The notes below the pieces were generated by a model, which was not told the origin of the DNA, searched no databases, and worked only from the letters and a program-made list of their open reading frames with translations. A stretch of 64,000 bases of DNA, taken from the NCBI GenBank assembly GCA_021200415.1, contig JAJQGO010000019.1:1-64000 (forward strand). The letters run 5' to 3'. The stretch comes from Ruminococcus sp. (GTDB lineage: Bacteria > Bacillota > Clostridia > Oscillospirales > Ruminococcaceae). This document shows positions 25,988 through 34,330 of the stretch, piece after piece. Both the position numbers and the translations under genes were made by a program. Positions within the stretch are counted from its first letter, which is position 1. Every line of letters starts with the position of its first letter.

Positions 25988-26024
25988 AAAGAGTATGTTA
26001 TCCACATCGGGCAGCATACTCTTT
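25988..26024 (-). terminator. Terminator of the ABC exporter cassette
   Basis: AAAGAGTATG (25988-25997) pairs with CATACTCTTT (26015-26024). On the minus strand it is followed by GTTTTGTC. It lies 10 bases beyond the stop of the last gene of the cassette. Confidence 0.7.
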
Positions 26025-26034
26025 ATTAGTTTAA

Positions 26035-26637
26035 TTATAATTCAATTCTGATTTTTGTATCTACAGGCATAATTGTAACCCAAAGCCACATTTCTTCCTC
26101 TTCTATCTTATCCCATTGCTCCGGCAAAAACAAGGCTTCATATAAATTGTATGCAATTTTCACCGTCGCTGACGAACCTTTAGTTACACCGCAGCCATAA
26201 GCTGCTTCATAATTGTTTTCAAAAAAAGGATTTATACACGCTGTAACCTGATTATCATAAAAGGTATACCAGTTAGTGCCGACAACCGGAAATCCATAAA
26301 ATGTAATTCCATCAGGATAATCACCTTCATTAGTTACCGTCAGCGTCAGCTCAAGATATTTCTCTGAAAGATAATTAAATTGATCCGCTGTCATATTTAA
26401 CTCCTTCAGATATTCATCAGAATCAACAATACGGGCTGATTCAAGAGAAATGGAGTATCCCGGCTGCTCTATGACATTATATGATTTGCTTTCACCAAAC
26501 TCAATAGTTTCCTTCATACTGCAAATCTTTTCAGGATATAATCCATGTACCTGAAATCCATTATTAAGTGTGTAGTAACGAAAAGCCCACAATGAAAGCA
26601 GCATAACGGAAATTACAGCCGTTATTATTTTTTTCAT
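26035..26637 (-). CDS. Membrane-anchored accessory protein of an ABC exporter cassette (DUF5028-like)
   Basis: The 200-residue product has an N-terminal signal-anchor (KKIITAVISVMLLSLWAFRYY, no lipobox cysteine) and an otherwise extracellular, beta-rich domain with YLELTLTVTNEGDYPDGITFYGFP. That organisation and the pairing with a small ABC transporter resemble proteins labelled DUF5028 in Firmicutes; I make this match from memory at moderate confidence. Its ATG overlaps the ATPase stop by 4 bases, so the two are coupled. It may help immunity to, or export of, a small peptide. No peptide or lanthionine gene is seen beside it. Confidence 0.65.
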   Translation of the reverse strand: MKKIITAVISVMLLSLWAFRYYTLNNGFQVHGLYPEKICSMKETIEFGESKSYNVIEQPGYSISLESARIVDSDEYLKELNMTADQFNYLSEKYLELTLTVTNEGDYPDGITFYGFPVVGTNWYTFYDNQVTACINPFFENNYEAAYGCGVTKGSSATVKIAYNLYEALFLPEQWDKIEEEEMWLWVTIMPVDTKIRIEL

Positions 26638-27293
26638 TTTACTTCTCCTTCTTGCATGGATGTAATCCTTCCATGCTCAATTGTGTATATTACATCGCTT
26701 ATATCTTCAAGTATACTTTTATCATGACACGTAACAATTACCAATGCTCCTCTTGATTTCTCCTGTGTAATGATATTCTGAACAATCTGAACGCCATCTG
26801 AATCAAGAGCATTAGTAGGTTCATCAAGAATAATAAGCTCAGGAGATTCCATTATTGCCGCCGCAATGCCTAATCGCTGCTTCATGCCAAGGGAATATTT
26901 GCGATATTTCTTTTTATCGTCTGGATCAAGACCTACTCGGGTAATCGTTTTTCTGATTGTGTCATCGGAAACCGTATCTTTAATTGACGCTAACATCCGG
27001 AGATTTTCAAATCCACTTAAACTGCCAAGAAATGCCGGATTTTCAATCAATATACCCATACTTTCCGGAAAATCCAGCTGCTTTCCCAACTTTTTGCCAT
27101 CTATCATTATTTCACCCTTCGTAGGAATGATTAAACCGGCAATTAAACGCATTAGCATTGTTTTTCCGCAGCCGTTATATCCACAAAGCCCATATACTAT
27201 CCCGCTATGTAATGATAGATTTATATTTTCTGCAACTGTATTACGCCTGATTATTTTTGTTACATTATTAAGCTCAATATTTATTGTAATCAC
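26634..27293 (-). CDS. ABC transporter ATP-binding protein
   Basis: This 219-residue ATPase has Walker A GYNGCGKT (about 37-44), Q-loop region GILIENPAFLGSLSG, the signature YSLGMKQRLG (about 133-142), Walker B LIILDEPTNALD (about 153-164) and the switch histidine in VIVTCHDKS. It would energise the two permeases encoded upstream, at the cytoplasmic face. It overlaps the next gene by 4 bases. The fold belongs to the CcmA/bacitracin-resistance type of exporters, used for peptides or lipids; the substrate is unknown. Confidence 0.92.
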   Translation of the reverse strand: MITINIELNNVTKIIRRNTVAENINLSLHSGIVYGLCGYNGCGKTMLMRLIAGLIIPTKGEIMIDGKKLGKQLDFPESMGILIENPAFLGSLSGFENLRMLASIKDTVSDDTIRKTITRVGLDPDDKKKYRKYSLGMKQRLGIAAAIMESPELIILDEPTNALDSDGVQIVQNIITQEKSRGALVIVTCHDKSILEDISDVIYTIEHGRITSMQEGEVK

Positions 27294-28159
27294 TCCTTAT
27301 CCTTGTCGGGAATAATATCATATCTTTTGAAATATAAAGTGCCGATAATTATGCAGATAATATTTATTGCTATACATATCCATAATCCGAAAAAATCATC
27401 ATATGCTTCATTGAAATAATTATTATTAAATGTAACCATTCCCATTCGGGTAAAGGCAATCGGAGCATCCGTGAGGATTCCTATAATAATTAGTCCTATT
27501 ATTATTAAATATCCATACATTGGCTTGATAAACAGACACAGCAGCATTTGAAGCATATTTAAAGTACATATTACAATTAAGGGCGTACAAATAATCGAAA
27601 GCATATACAAAGCGCTCAGATGATCAATCCCGATATATTCGTAAATCACGCTTCTATCCGCAATAACGTTAATTGTTTCTATATTTCCTGTTCGGAATAC
27701 ATCATATCCATTTGCAATGCAAAATACAGCAGAAAAAAATATAAAAAGAAAATAAAACCAAAGACTTGACGAATAGCACCATATACATTTGGAAATCCAC
27801 CATACTCGCCTTTTTTTAGTCCTCGAAAGTATCTGAATACCAAATTGAGTTAAATCATTGTGCATATAGTCAAAGCTGATAAAAACCGCAAACGCAAAAA
27901 TCGAGAGCCAAAGATATGGAACAACGATTTTGATGTCAGGATTTAGATTTTTTCCAATCGGGTCGCTCCCATGAAATATTTCCGTCAATAAGTCCAGCTG
28001 ACTTGTTTTGCCGGAAATTCCATAGTATTCTTTGTAAAAGTCAACGTTTATTTGCGCATAAAGGCATTGAAGAAAGCACAGAAAAGGAATGATGATGTTA
28101 CGTTTGTTTTTTATGATTCCTTCCTTAACATCACATAGTACAATCTTAAAGACATTCAT
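27290..28159 (-). CDS. ABC exporter permease, second (289 aa)
   Basis: Six hydrophobic segments are visible, among them IIIPFLCFLQCLYA, VVPYLWLSIFAFAVFISF, FYFLFIFFSAVFCI, the pair around ICTPLIVICTL, YLIIIGLIIIGIL and ICIAINIICIIIGTLYF. A large extracytoplasmic loop lies between the first two. There is no enzymatic motif. It overlaps the upstream permease by 14 bases and the ATPase by 4, so the three are a translationally coupled transporter. Similarity between the two permeases is low. The substrate is unknown. Confidence 0.8.
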   Translation of the reverse strand: MNVFKIVLCDVKEGIIKNKRNIIIPFLCFLQCLYAQINVDFYKEYYGISGKTSQLDLLTEIFHGSDPIGKNLNPDIKIVVPYLWLSIFAFAVFISFDYMHNDLTQFGIQILSRTKKRRVWWISKCIWCYSSSLWFYFLFIFFSAVFCIANGYDVFRTGNIETINVIADRSVIYEYIGIDHLSALYMLSIICTPLIVICTLNMLQMLLCLFIKPMYGYLIIIGLIIIGILTDAPIAFTRMGMVTFNNNYFNEAYDDFFGLWICIAINIICIIIGTLYFKRYDIIPDKDKE

Positions 28160-28949
28160 ATTTTCTTCCTCTTAGCACATAAATAAACGTCGATATAATT
28201 ATAATCAAGAAGATAGAGAAGAATATATGCTCAGGCAGAGAGGTTGACGCCGGAGCTGCATACAGCATATCAATCCACCCTAAATTGACTGAATAGCCGC
28301 TTATGGTAATCAGATATTTCCTTGATATGTAAATGGAAAGTATCAATTCGGACAAAAAAACAAGAAATGGAACCATACTTGTAATTATATGTTTCCTTAT
28401 GAACATTCCCGCGGCAAGTCCCATACTCGACATTGCACCGCCCCAGAGAAATGCCACACCAATCCATATCAATACAAAAAGATAAGTGTTTTGATAAAAA
28501 ATATCAGAACAGAATCTGAAAGGATCCATTGACGATGCCAAATCACCCGGGACCGGTCTGTATGCCGGAGAAAACAATGAAAGAAGAAGATAATCTAAAA
28601 TCAACGAGCTGGAAAAGACAATTCCTCCGCTTATAAAAGTAACCAGATATTTTGCTGTGAAATACTTTTTTCGGCTGCACCTTGTCACAGCCTGAATGAT
28701 ATATCCGGAGCTTCTGTCATAGCTGATTGACCAGCTATAGGCAAAAGCATTAAGCAATGGCAATGCCATAAAAAAATATATTCCTGCGTTCATTCCTCTG
28801 TTTACGCCAAGCCATTTATAAAAAATACTTGTATCAACGTCAATGCCCTCTCTGTACAGTTTGTACCAAGCTATGACGTCTGCAATAATTATGCTGTATG
28901 AAATCAAAAGCGAAATCAATAACGTCTTGCTATGAATCATATGTTTCAA
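28146..28949 (-). CDS. ABC exporter permease, first; 5' end runs into the island repeat
   Basis: About six membrane segments are visible (LLISLLISYSIIIADVIAWY, IYFFMALPLLNAFAY, IVFSSSLILDYLLLSLF, VLIWIGVAFLWGGAM, PFLVFLSELILSIYI, IFLIIIISTFIYVL). The only usable start (ATG at 28949, MKHMIHSKT) lies within bases that belong to repeat copy C. It has no Shine-Dalgarno sequence upstream, unlike nearly every other gene here. The original 5' end and promoter may therefore have been replaced when the repeat arrived. The cassette may be silent or driven from elsewhere. The protein is only slightly short, so little coding sequence need be missing. Confidence 0.7.
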   Translation of the reverse strand: MKHMIHSKTLLISLLISYSIIIADVIAWYKLYREGIDVDTSIFYKWLGVNRGMNAGIYFFMALPLLNAFAYSWSISYDRSSGYIIQAVTRCSRKKYFTAKYLVTFISGGIVFSSSLILDYLLLSLFSPAYRPVPGDLASSMDPFRFCSDIFYQNTYLFVLIWIGVAFLWGGAMSSMGLAAGMFIRKHIITSMVPFLVFLSELILSIYISRKYLITISGYSVNLGWIDMLYAAPASTSLPEHIFFSIFLIIIISTFIYVLRGRKYECL

Positions 28950-29185
28950 ACTGCACAGGCGATGAGGCGGAGTGACTCCGCCTGCGTGTCACGTTTTTTA
29001 TCGCATTGGAGGGGAGATACGTTATCGCTCAATAGAGATTTCAAGAACGGTTAAACTTTTGCGGTAAGCCTCCGCCTGCGTGTCACGTTCTTTATCGCAT
29101 TGGAGGGGAGAGTGCGCTATCGCTCAATAGAGATTTCAAGAACGACGGCGATTTTTTATGGTTATCTATCACAGGTGTGTCACGC
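28937..29185 (+). repeat. Island repeat, copies C1 and C2 in tandem
   Basis: C1 (28937-29062) repeats copy B almost base for base from TCATATGTTTCAAACTGCAC, through the GGCGGAGTGACTCCGCC palindrome, to ATTTCAAGAACGGT. C2 (about 29075-29185) restarts at CCGCCTGCGTGTCACGTTCT, repeats GCATTGGAGGGGAGA and TATCGCTCAATAGAGATTTC, and ends with a GTGTGTCACGCTCAAA half-unit. Together with copy B it brackets the ABC cassette in direct orientation. Confidence 0.8.
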
Positions 29186-29202
29186 TCAAATTTTTTTATA
29201 AC

Positions 29203-29240
29203 AAAAAACTCGGAAACAACGCATTTACGCTGTTTCCGAG
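29203..29240 (-). terminator. Terminator of the tRNA-Met/tRNA-Glu unit
   Basis: CTCGGAAACA (29209-29218) pairs with TGTTTCCGAG (29231-29240). On the minus strand it is followed by TTTTTTG. It begins 9 bases past the tRNA-Glu CCA. Confidence 0.85.
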
Positions 29241-29248
29241 CATATGAC

Positions 29249-29323
29249 TGGTGACCCGTACGGGAATTGAACCCATGATTCCGCCGTGAAAGGGCGATGT
29301 CTTAACCTCTTGACCAACGGGCC
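29249..29323 (-). tRNA. tRNA-Glu (anticodon TTC)
   Basis: The minus strand folds as a cloverleaf starting GGCCCGTTGGTCAAGAGGTT. The anticodon loop is CTTTCAC (TTC), the T arm includes GGGTTCAATTCCC, and an encoded CCA ends at 29249. It is the second gene of a two-tRNA unit, and its 3' end faces the accessory island. Confidence 0.95.
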
Positions 29324-29328
29324 GATTT

Positions 29329-29405
29329 TGGTAGCGGCAGTAGGATTTGAACCAACGACCAATCGGGTATGAACCGAGTACTCTAGCCAACTGAGCTATG
29401 CCGCC
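29329..29405 (-). tRNA. tRNA-Met (anticodon CAT, elongator type)
   Basis: The sequence begins GGCGGCATAGCTCAGTTGGC, has the anticodon loop TTCATAC, the T arm TTGGTTCAAATCC and an encoded CCA at 29329. The D arm resembles elongator tRNA-Met; the initiator's three G-C pairs in the anticodon stem are not present. The first anticodon-stem pair appears to be a C-T mismatch. Five bases separate it from tRNA-Glu. Confidence 0.93.
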
Positions 29406-29527
29406 ATTTAAGCCACAGATTCTTTCGACACTCTTACCTGTGGTGAGCCGCTCGCCTGTTCTGTCGGCAGGCTCATCCGGTTCATCTGCGACTTAATTAT
29501 TATACACCTATCAGTTCCAATTGTCAA
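29406..29527 (-). promoter_or_regulatory. Consensus promoter and structured leader of the tRNA unit
   Basis: On the minus strand TTGACA (29522-29527) and TATAAT (29499-29504) are exactly 17 bases apart. The ~85-base leader before tRNA-Met contains two inverted repeats, GAGCC/GGCTC (29445-29449 with 29470-29474) and CCACAG/CTGTGG (29413-29418 with 29438-29443). These are likely 5'-processing structures. Confidence 0.8.
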
Positions 29528-29605
29528 GCCTTTTTTCGGGAAATTTATTCTTTCTGCTATTTTTATGCTATTTTAAACTTTATTTGATGATTTTTGTGCA
29601 GAATG

Positions 29606-29968
29606 TCAATTTTTATCCTTTTGCTTAAACACCAATGCCGCAATCAGACCGAAAAGTATGGCAGCTGTAATTCCTCCTGCGGCGGCTGTCATGCCTCCCG
29701 TGAAAACGCCAAGAAATCCGTCCTCGGCGATGCTTTTTCTTATTCCCTCCGCGAGAAGATGTCCGAAGCCCGTCAGGGGAACTGTCGCTCCCGCACCTGC
29801 AAACTCCACAAGGGGCTTATAAAGTCCCACCGCCGAGATTATTACTCCCGCAACAACGTATCCCGTCAGAATCCTCGCAGGCGTAAGCTTCGTGTAGTCA
29901 ATGAGAAGCTGACCTATAGCACATATTACACCTCCAACTACGAACGCTTTTAACAAGTCAAGAAACAT
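29606..29968 (-). CDS. spoVAE: Stage V sporulation protein AE (SpoVAEb type)
   Basis: This 120-residue inner-membrane protein has four hydrophobic stretches (about 6-24, 30-50, 55-80 and 90-115) and the family sequence GGVICAIGQLLIDYTKLTPARIL at its N-terminus. SpoVA proteins form the channel that takes up dipicolinic acid into the forespore and releases it on germination. Its ribosome-binding site AAAGGAG lies inside the last codons of spoVAD, 3 bases from its stop, so the two are coupled. Confidence 0.92.
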   Translation of the reverse strand: MFLDLLKAFVVGGVICAIGQLLIDYTKLTPARILTGYVVAGVIISAVGLYKPLVEFAGAGATVPLTGFGHLLAEGIRKSIAEDGFLGVFTGGMTAAAGGITAAILFGLIAALVFKQKDKN

Positions 29969-29971
29969 TTT

Positions 29972-30982
29972 TTACTCCTTTCTCAGATGCACCAGATGTG
30001 CAATTGCAGGTATTGTTTCCCCCTGCTGGAGAGACATGGGCGACATGAGCGCTCCTGTTGCGGCGAAAAGTATATTTTTCGCCTGTCCGTTTGCCATTTG
30101 CGGCAGAAAATATCCGCACATAACGCTTGAGCTGCACCCACAGCCTGAGCCTCCGCAATGGGTATCCTGTTTTTCGGGGTCGAATATCATTTTTCCGCAG
30201 TCCCTATGCTGTCCGCTTATATCAATTCCCTGTTTCAGGAGGAACTCCACAAGCAAATCGCTGCCGACTATTCCCAGATCTCCCGTAACGATGTAATCGT
30301 AATCCTCCGGCTTCGTATCGGTTGCGTTAAGGTAGCGTCTGATTGTTTCGGCTGCCGCAGGAGCCATTGCACTGCCCATGTTGTTTATATCGCTGATTCC
30401 CATATCCGCGATTTTTCCTATGCAGCCTCCGACTATCTCTATATCCCCCGATTCACGGGCGATTATAGCTGCTCCCGAAGCCGTACACGTCCATTGAGAT
30501 GTTGGCGTGCGCTGTCCGCCGTAGGACAAGGGGAATCGGAACTGCCTTTCCGCCGTTGAAAAATGGGACGATGTTACTGCCGCCGCCCTGTTTACGGCTT
30601 TGCTGTCGATGAGTACAGCCGCTAAAAGAAGTCCCTCCGCCATTGTGGAACAAGCTCCGTAAAGCCCCAGAAAAGGTATATCAAGCTCCCGAAGCCCATA
30701 TGCCGAGCCGATGCACTGGTTTATCAGGTCGCCCGAGAATACGGCGTCTATATCCTCCTTGACAAGCTTTGCCTTATTCACAGCCAAGCTGACGGCTTCA
30801 AGCTGAAAACGGCTCTCCGCCTTTTCCCAAGTGTCCTTGCCGAAATGACTGTCCTCGATAATCCTATCGAAGCATTTTCCCAAGGGGCCCTTCCCCTCCT
30901 TTTCGCCTGCAATTGCGGCGAAGCTCTCTATCATCGGGGAATTTTCCGTGCGGAACACTCCCCTGTCTATCTCAACTGCCAT
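29972..30982 (-). CDS. spoVAD: Stage V sporulation protein AD
   Basis: SpoVAD has a thiolase-like fold and binds dipicolinic acid. Characteristic segments are VFSGDLINQCIGSAYGLRELDIPFLGLYGACSTMAEGL, SSHFSTAERQFRFPLSYGGQRTPTSQWT and the C-terminal GGSGCGCSSSV. The 336-residue length is normal. The ATG at 30982 follows AAGGAGAGG. Upstream lies intergenic DNA and then the divergent mazF; the usual preceding gene, spoVAC, is missing. Expression is expected in the forespore, but I could not identify a convincing sigma-G promoter. Confidence 0.95.
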   Translation of the reverse strand: MAVEIDRGVFRTENSPMIESFAAIAGEKEGKGPLGKCFDRIIEDSHFGKDTWEKAESRFQLEAVSLAVNKAKLVKEDIDAVFSGDLINQCIGSAYGLRELDIPFLGLYGACSTMAEGLLLAAVLIDSKAVNRAAAVTSSHFSTAERQFRFPLSYGGQRTPTSQWTCTASGAAIIARESGDIEIVGGCIGKIADMGISDINNMGSAMAPAAAETIRRYLNATDTKPEDYDYIVTGDLGIVGSDLLVEFLLKQGIDISGQHRDCGKMIFDPEKQDTHCGGSGCGCSSSVMCGYFLPQMANGQAKNILFAATGALMSPMSLQQGETIPAIAHLVHLRKE

Positions 30983-31190
30983 AAAACCTCTCCTTTTCTT
31001 TTCTATACACCTATTCTTTCTGAATTTTATGATTTTATTCCAAAAACATTATTTCCATTTTCATCATATAATAACAAGGGATATGTTTAAATCCGCCTAA
31101 TATGGCAATAATATAAACAGCAAGGGCAATGCCGCAGATTAACTCCGCGGCACGCTCAGACCCATATATTTTAAATTAGGAGCTTATATT

Positions 31191-31538
31191 ATGTCAGTTA
31201 AAAGGGGAGAAATTTATTACGCTGACCTGAGTCCCGTTGTCGGCTCGGAGCAAGGCGGAATCAGACCTGTACTTATCGTCCAGAATGATGTTGGAAACAA
31301 GCACAGTCCCACTGTTATTGCCGCCGCTATTACAAGTCAGCGCGACAAGTCAAGACTGCCGACACATATTGAGGTTCAGGCGGACAAATGCGGACTCGCC
31401 AAGGACAGCATCGTTCTGCTTGAGCAAATCCGCACTATTGATAAAAAACGTCTGAAGGATAAAATGGGTGAGCTTGACCTGAACTCTATGGACAGAGTTA
31501 ATACGGCTCTCTCAATCAGCTTCGGTCTGGGAATTTGA
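31191..31538 (+). CDS. mazF: MazF/PemK-family endoribonuclease toxin (EndoA-like)
   Basis: The product begins [31 protein letters not shown], the beta-barrel start of MazF/NdoA. It continues with [21 protein letters not shown] and [16 protein letters not shown], including the conserved Arg, Thr/Ser and Gln active-site positions. Such proteins cut mRNA at short sequences (the Bacillus enzyme at UACAU). Its 115 residues match EndoA closely. The ATG follows TAGGAG. No antitoxin gene precedes it; the upstream ~200 bases are non-coding. Its last 23 bases overlap the end of the convergent P-type ATPase. Confidence 0.93.
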   Translation: MSVKRGEIYYADLSPVVGSEQGGIRPVLIVQNDVGNKHSPTVIAAAITSQRDKSRLPTHIEVQADKCGLAKDSIVLLEQIRTIDKKRLKDKMGELDLNSMDRVNTALSISFGLGI

Positions 31539-34152
31539 TAATTGAGCTGATAAGTGGTACGATTACGCTGAACCCCAAGGCTGTCAGCATTTCATTCGAT
31601 GTCAGGCTTACCGTCTGGAATACCGCCTGAAGCTGCGGAACTGTAACAGCTGCCGCAAGCACGGCAAATGATACAAGCACGGCTAAAATCAGCTTCACAT
31701 TTGAAAAAGGATTGATTCTGAACAGGGATTTCCGTTCGGATTTGCACTCGAAAACGTGTATCAGCTGGGACATTACAAGCGTCACAAGAGCTGCCGTTCG
31801 TCCTGCCTCGATTGCTCCGCCCATGCGAAGCACCATCGTGAATGAGGCAAGGGTTGAAAATCCGATTAGTATGCCTCTGAAAATAATTTTTGTCATTAAG
31901 CCGCCTGCGAAAAATCCCTCTGTGGATTTTCGGGGCGGTTTGTTCATTATGTCCTTTTCCGGCGGTTCAAGTCCAAGTGCAATTGCAGGAAGTCCGTCAG
32001 TTACGAGATTCACGAGGAGAATCTGTACCGGCAGAAGCACTATGGGCATTCCCATGAGGATTCCCACAAACATCGTCAGAACCTCCCCGATGTTGCACGA
32101 AAGAAGATACCGCACGAATTTTCTTATGTTGGCATAGACGCATCTTCCCTGTTCCACGGCGTTTACAAGCGTCGCAAGATTATCGTCCAGAAGAATCACA
32201 TCAGCCGCCTGTTTTGTCACGTCAGTCCCCGTTATGCCCATTGCGACGCCCACATCAGCCTCCTTAATTGCAGGAGCATCGTTTACTCCGTCGCCTGTCA
32301 TGGTTACGATTTCATTTCTGCGCTTGAAGCTTCGGACAATCCGCAGCTTATGAACAGGCTCTACCCTCGCGAAAACCGTGTACCTATCGATGGAACGGTC
32401 AAGCTCCTCATCCGTCATTTTGTCAAGCTCCGCACCTGTTATCGCCATTCCTCCGCGCATCAAACCTGCCCTTTTCGCAACCGCAACTGCCGTGTTCTTG
32501 TGGTCTCCTGTAATCATAACTGTTCGGACAGAGGCATTCTGACATTTTCTGATTGCCGCCTTTGCCTCCTCACGGGGAGGATCTATCATTCCCGTAAGTC
32601 CCAGAAATACGAGGTTTCCCCTGTTCGGGTCGAGCGTGTCGCTTATGCAGTACGCCATTGCGAGAACTCGAAGCGCCTTGTCGGACATTTCAATCATCCT
32701 GTCTGAAATCATGCTGCGCATATTTTGTGTAAGAGGCTTCACATCGCCCTTGGAATCCATGTAAAACGAGCATCTGGGAAGTATAACCTCCTCTGCTCCC
32801 TTGAAGTAGATTCGCTTATCCGTGGACGTTGACGCAAGAACTGCCATGAATTTCGTTTCGCTGTCGAAGGGATATTCATCCACCTTTGAATATGCCGTCA
32901 TTACTTCCTTTGTTACGCCTGCCTTGGCGGCTGCAATGAGCAGTGCAATTTCAGTCGGGTCGCCTGTTGTATCCCACTCCCCCTTTGCGGAAATTGCCCC
33001 TCGCGAACGGGATTTTATGGAGCTTTTCGTGTGAATTGAAGCCGTTCCGCACATGACAGCGCAGTGGAGAAGCTCCGTCAGGGATTTTTCCGTTATGGGA
33101 TTTACAGCCTTGTTTTCGCTGCCCTTTGTAACTCCTCCGCCGATACGGTAGCCCATGCCGCTGAAATAATAAGTTTCGCCGCCGCTGAAAATTTCCGTGA
33201 CGGTCATTTTGTTTTCAGTTATAGTTCCCGTTTTGTCAGAGCATATCACCGATGTGCAGCCAAGAGTTTCAACGCTGTGGAGCTTATTCACGAGTGCCTT
33301 CTGCTTGAGCATTCGGTTTACCGCAAGTGCAAGTGCTATGGTTACCGTTGCAGGCAGACCCTCCGGTATGGCGGCAATTGCGATTGTGATTCCGGTCATG
33401 AGCATTTCAAAAACATCCTCTCCCCGAAGAACTCCTGCCGTGAAAACTGCGGCGCAGACTGCCATGCATATGACGGCAACCACCTTTCCAAGCTCCGCAA
33501 GTCGCTTTTGCAGAGGCGTCATTTCCTTGTCGATGTCCCGAAGCATTTCGGAAATCTTGCCCATCTGAGTTCTCTTGCCCGTTGCAATTACACGTGCCCG
33601 ACACGTCCCCTTTGTTGCGGAGGTTCCACAATATATGATGTTCGATTTGTTAAGACTGTTGTCGCTGTCGCTTGTATTTCCGACATTTTTCTGAACTGCT
33701 GCTGATTCCCCCGTGAGTATGGATTCATCAGCATAGAAACCTGCGGCGTTCAGGACAACTCCGTCAGCGGGGATTCTGTCACCTGCCTCCACGACTATTA
33801 TATCATCCGTAACAAGCTCGGCCGCTTCAATTTCCTTTAATTCGCCGCCCCGATAGCACTTTGCCGTCGGAGATGTCATGGATTTCAGGGATTCAAGCGT
33901 ATGCTCCGTGCGAAATTCCTGCACAAAGCCGAGAATCGCATCTATAAGCACGATTAAAATTATCGTCACGGCATCGGTGATTTCCCCCAGCAGAACCGAA
34001 ATAACCGTTGCTCCAAGCAGAATCATCACCATTACGTCCTTGAACTGCCCTAAAAATATTTTGGCAGGATTCGTCTTTTTGCTGTCACTCAGGACGTTTT
34101 TTCCATCTATTTTTCGCCTTTCCTCGGCTTCCCTGTCTGTCAGACCCATCAT
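31516..34152 (-). CDS. P-type calcium-transporting ATPase (P2A, PMR1/LMCA-like)
   Basis: The 878-residue pump has TGES (147-150) in the actuator domain, PEGLP (263-267) in transmembrane helix 4, the phosphorylated aspartate in DKTGT (Asp306), and the nucleotide-domain KGAEE and the hinge [24 protein letters not shown] and the late [27 protein letters not shown] helix 6 motif carry the Ca2+ ligands Asn and Asp. It exports Ca2+ (possibly Mn2+) from the cytoplasm. About ten membrane helices fit. The ATG at 34152 has AAGGGTGAT upstream. Its 3' end overlaps that of mazF. Confidence 0.93.
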   Translation of the reverse strand: MMGLTDREAEERRKIDGKNVLSDSKKTNPAKIFLGQFKDVMVMILLGATVISVLLGEITDAVTIILIVLIDAILGFVQEFRTEHTLESLKSMTSPTAKCYRGGELKEIEAAELVTDDIIVVEAGDRIPADGVVLNAAGFYADESILTGESAAVQKNVGNTSDSDNSLNKSNIIYCGTSATKGTCRARVIATGKRTQMGKISEMLRDIDKEMTPLQKRLAELGKVVAVICMAVCAAVFTAGVLRGEDVFEMLMTGITIAIAAIPEGLPATVTIALALAVNRMLKQKALVNKLHSVETLGCTSVICSDKTGTITENKMTVTEIFSGGETYYFSGMGYRIGGGVTKGSENKAVNPITEKSLTELLHCAVMCGTASIHTKSSIKSRSRGAISAKGEWDTTGDPTEIALLIAAAKAGVTKEVMTAYSKVDEYPFDSETKFMAVLASTSTDKRIYFKGAEEVILPRCSFYMDSKGDVKPLTQNMRSMISDRMIEMSDKALRVLAMAYCISDTLDPNRGNLVFLGLTGMIDPPREEAKAAIRKCQNASVRTVMITGDHKNTAVAVAKRAGLMRGGMAITGAELDKMTDEELDRSIDRYTVFARVEPVHKLRIVRSFKRRNEIVTMTGDGVNDAPAIKEADVGVAMGITGTDVTKQAADVILLDDNLATLVNAVEQGRCVYANIRKFVRYLLSCNIGEVLTMFVGILMGMPIVLLPVQILLVNLVTDGLPAIALGLEPPEKDIMNKPPRKSTEGFFAGGLMTKIIFRGILIGFSTLASFTMVLRMGGAIEAGRTAALVTLVMSQLIHVFECKSERKSLFRINPFSNVKLILAVLVSFAVLAAAVTVPQLQAVFQTVSLTSNEMLTALGFSVIVPLISSIIKFPDRS

Positions 34153-34241
34153 ATCACCCTTCCTTCAACACTGTTGATTTCATGTTGAAAATTCTCCCTA
34201 TATAATATGATGCCTGTGGGACAATTATGACAGACCTGCGA

Positions 34242-34257
34242 TGTTCCACGTGGAACA
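34242..34257. promoter_or_regulatory. parS: parS site 1
   Basis: TGTTCCACGTGGAACA is a perfect 16-base palindrome and a known variant of the ParB/Spo0J site TGTTNCACGTGNAACA. It lies in the gap between the Ca2+ ATPase and serS. Confidence 0.9.
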
Positions 34258-34286
34258 AAAAAATCCACATGAAACACTTGTCAAAA

Positions 34287-34302
34287 TGTTTCACGTGGAA
34301 CA
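34287..34302. promoter_or_regulatory. parS: parS site 2
   Basis: TGTTTCACGTGGAACA differs from site 1 in one base. It is 29 bases away from site 1, with a degenerate half-site (CCACATGAAACA) between them. It adjoins the serS terminator. Confidence 0.9.
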
Positions 34303-34323
34303 AAAAAGGCGGCATATGCCGCC
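34303..34323 (-). terminator. Terminator of the parA-parB-serS transcript
   Basis: GGCGGCATATGCCGCC (34308-34323) is a perfect palindrome. On the minus strand it is followed by TTTTTTG. It is 7 bases beyond the serS stop. Confidence 0.85.
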
Positions 34324-34330
34324 CTGATTT

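Noticed and set aside
26035-28949. Lantibiotic biosynthesis cluster
   Set aside because: The ABC cassette resembles peptide-immunity transporters, but there is no precursor peptide, LanM/LanB/LanC enzyme or two-component system beside it.
29249-29323. tRNA-Glu 3' end as attB of the island
   Set aside because: No second copy of the tRNA 3' sequence was found at the left side of the island near 12 kb or elsewhere in the window, so there is no att pair to support it.
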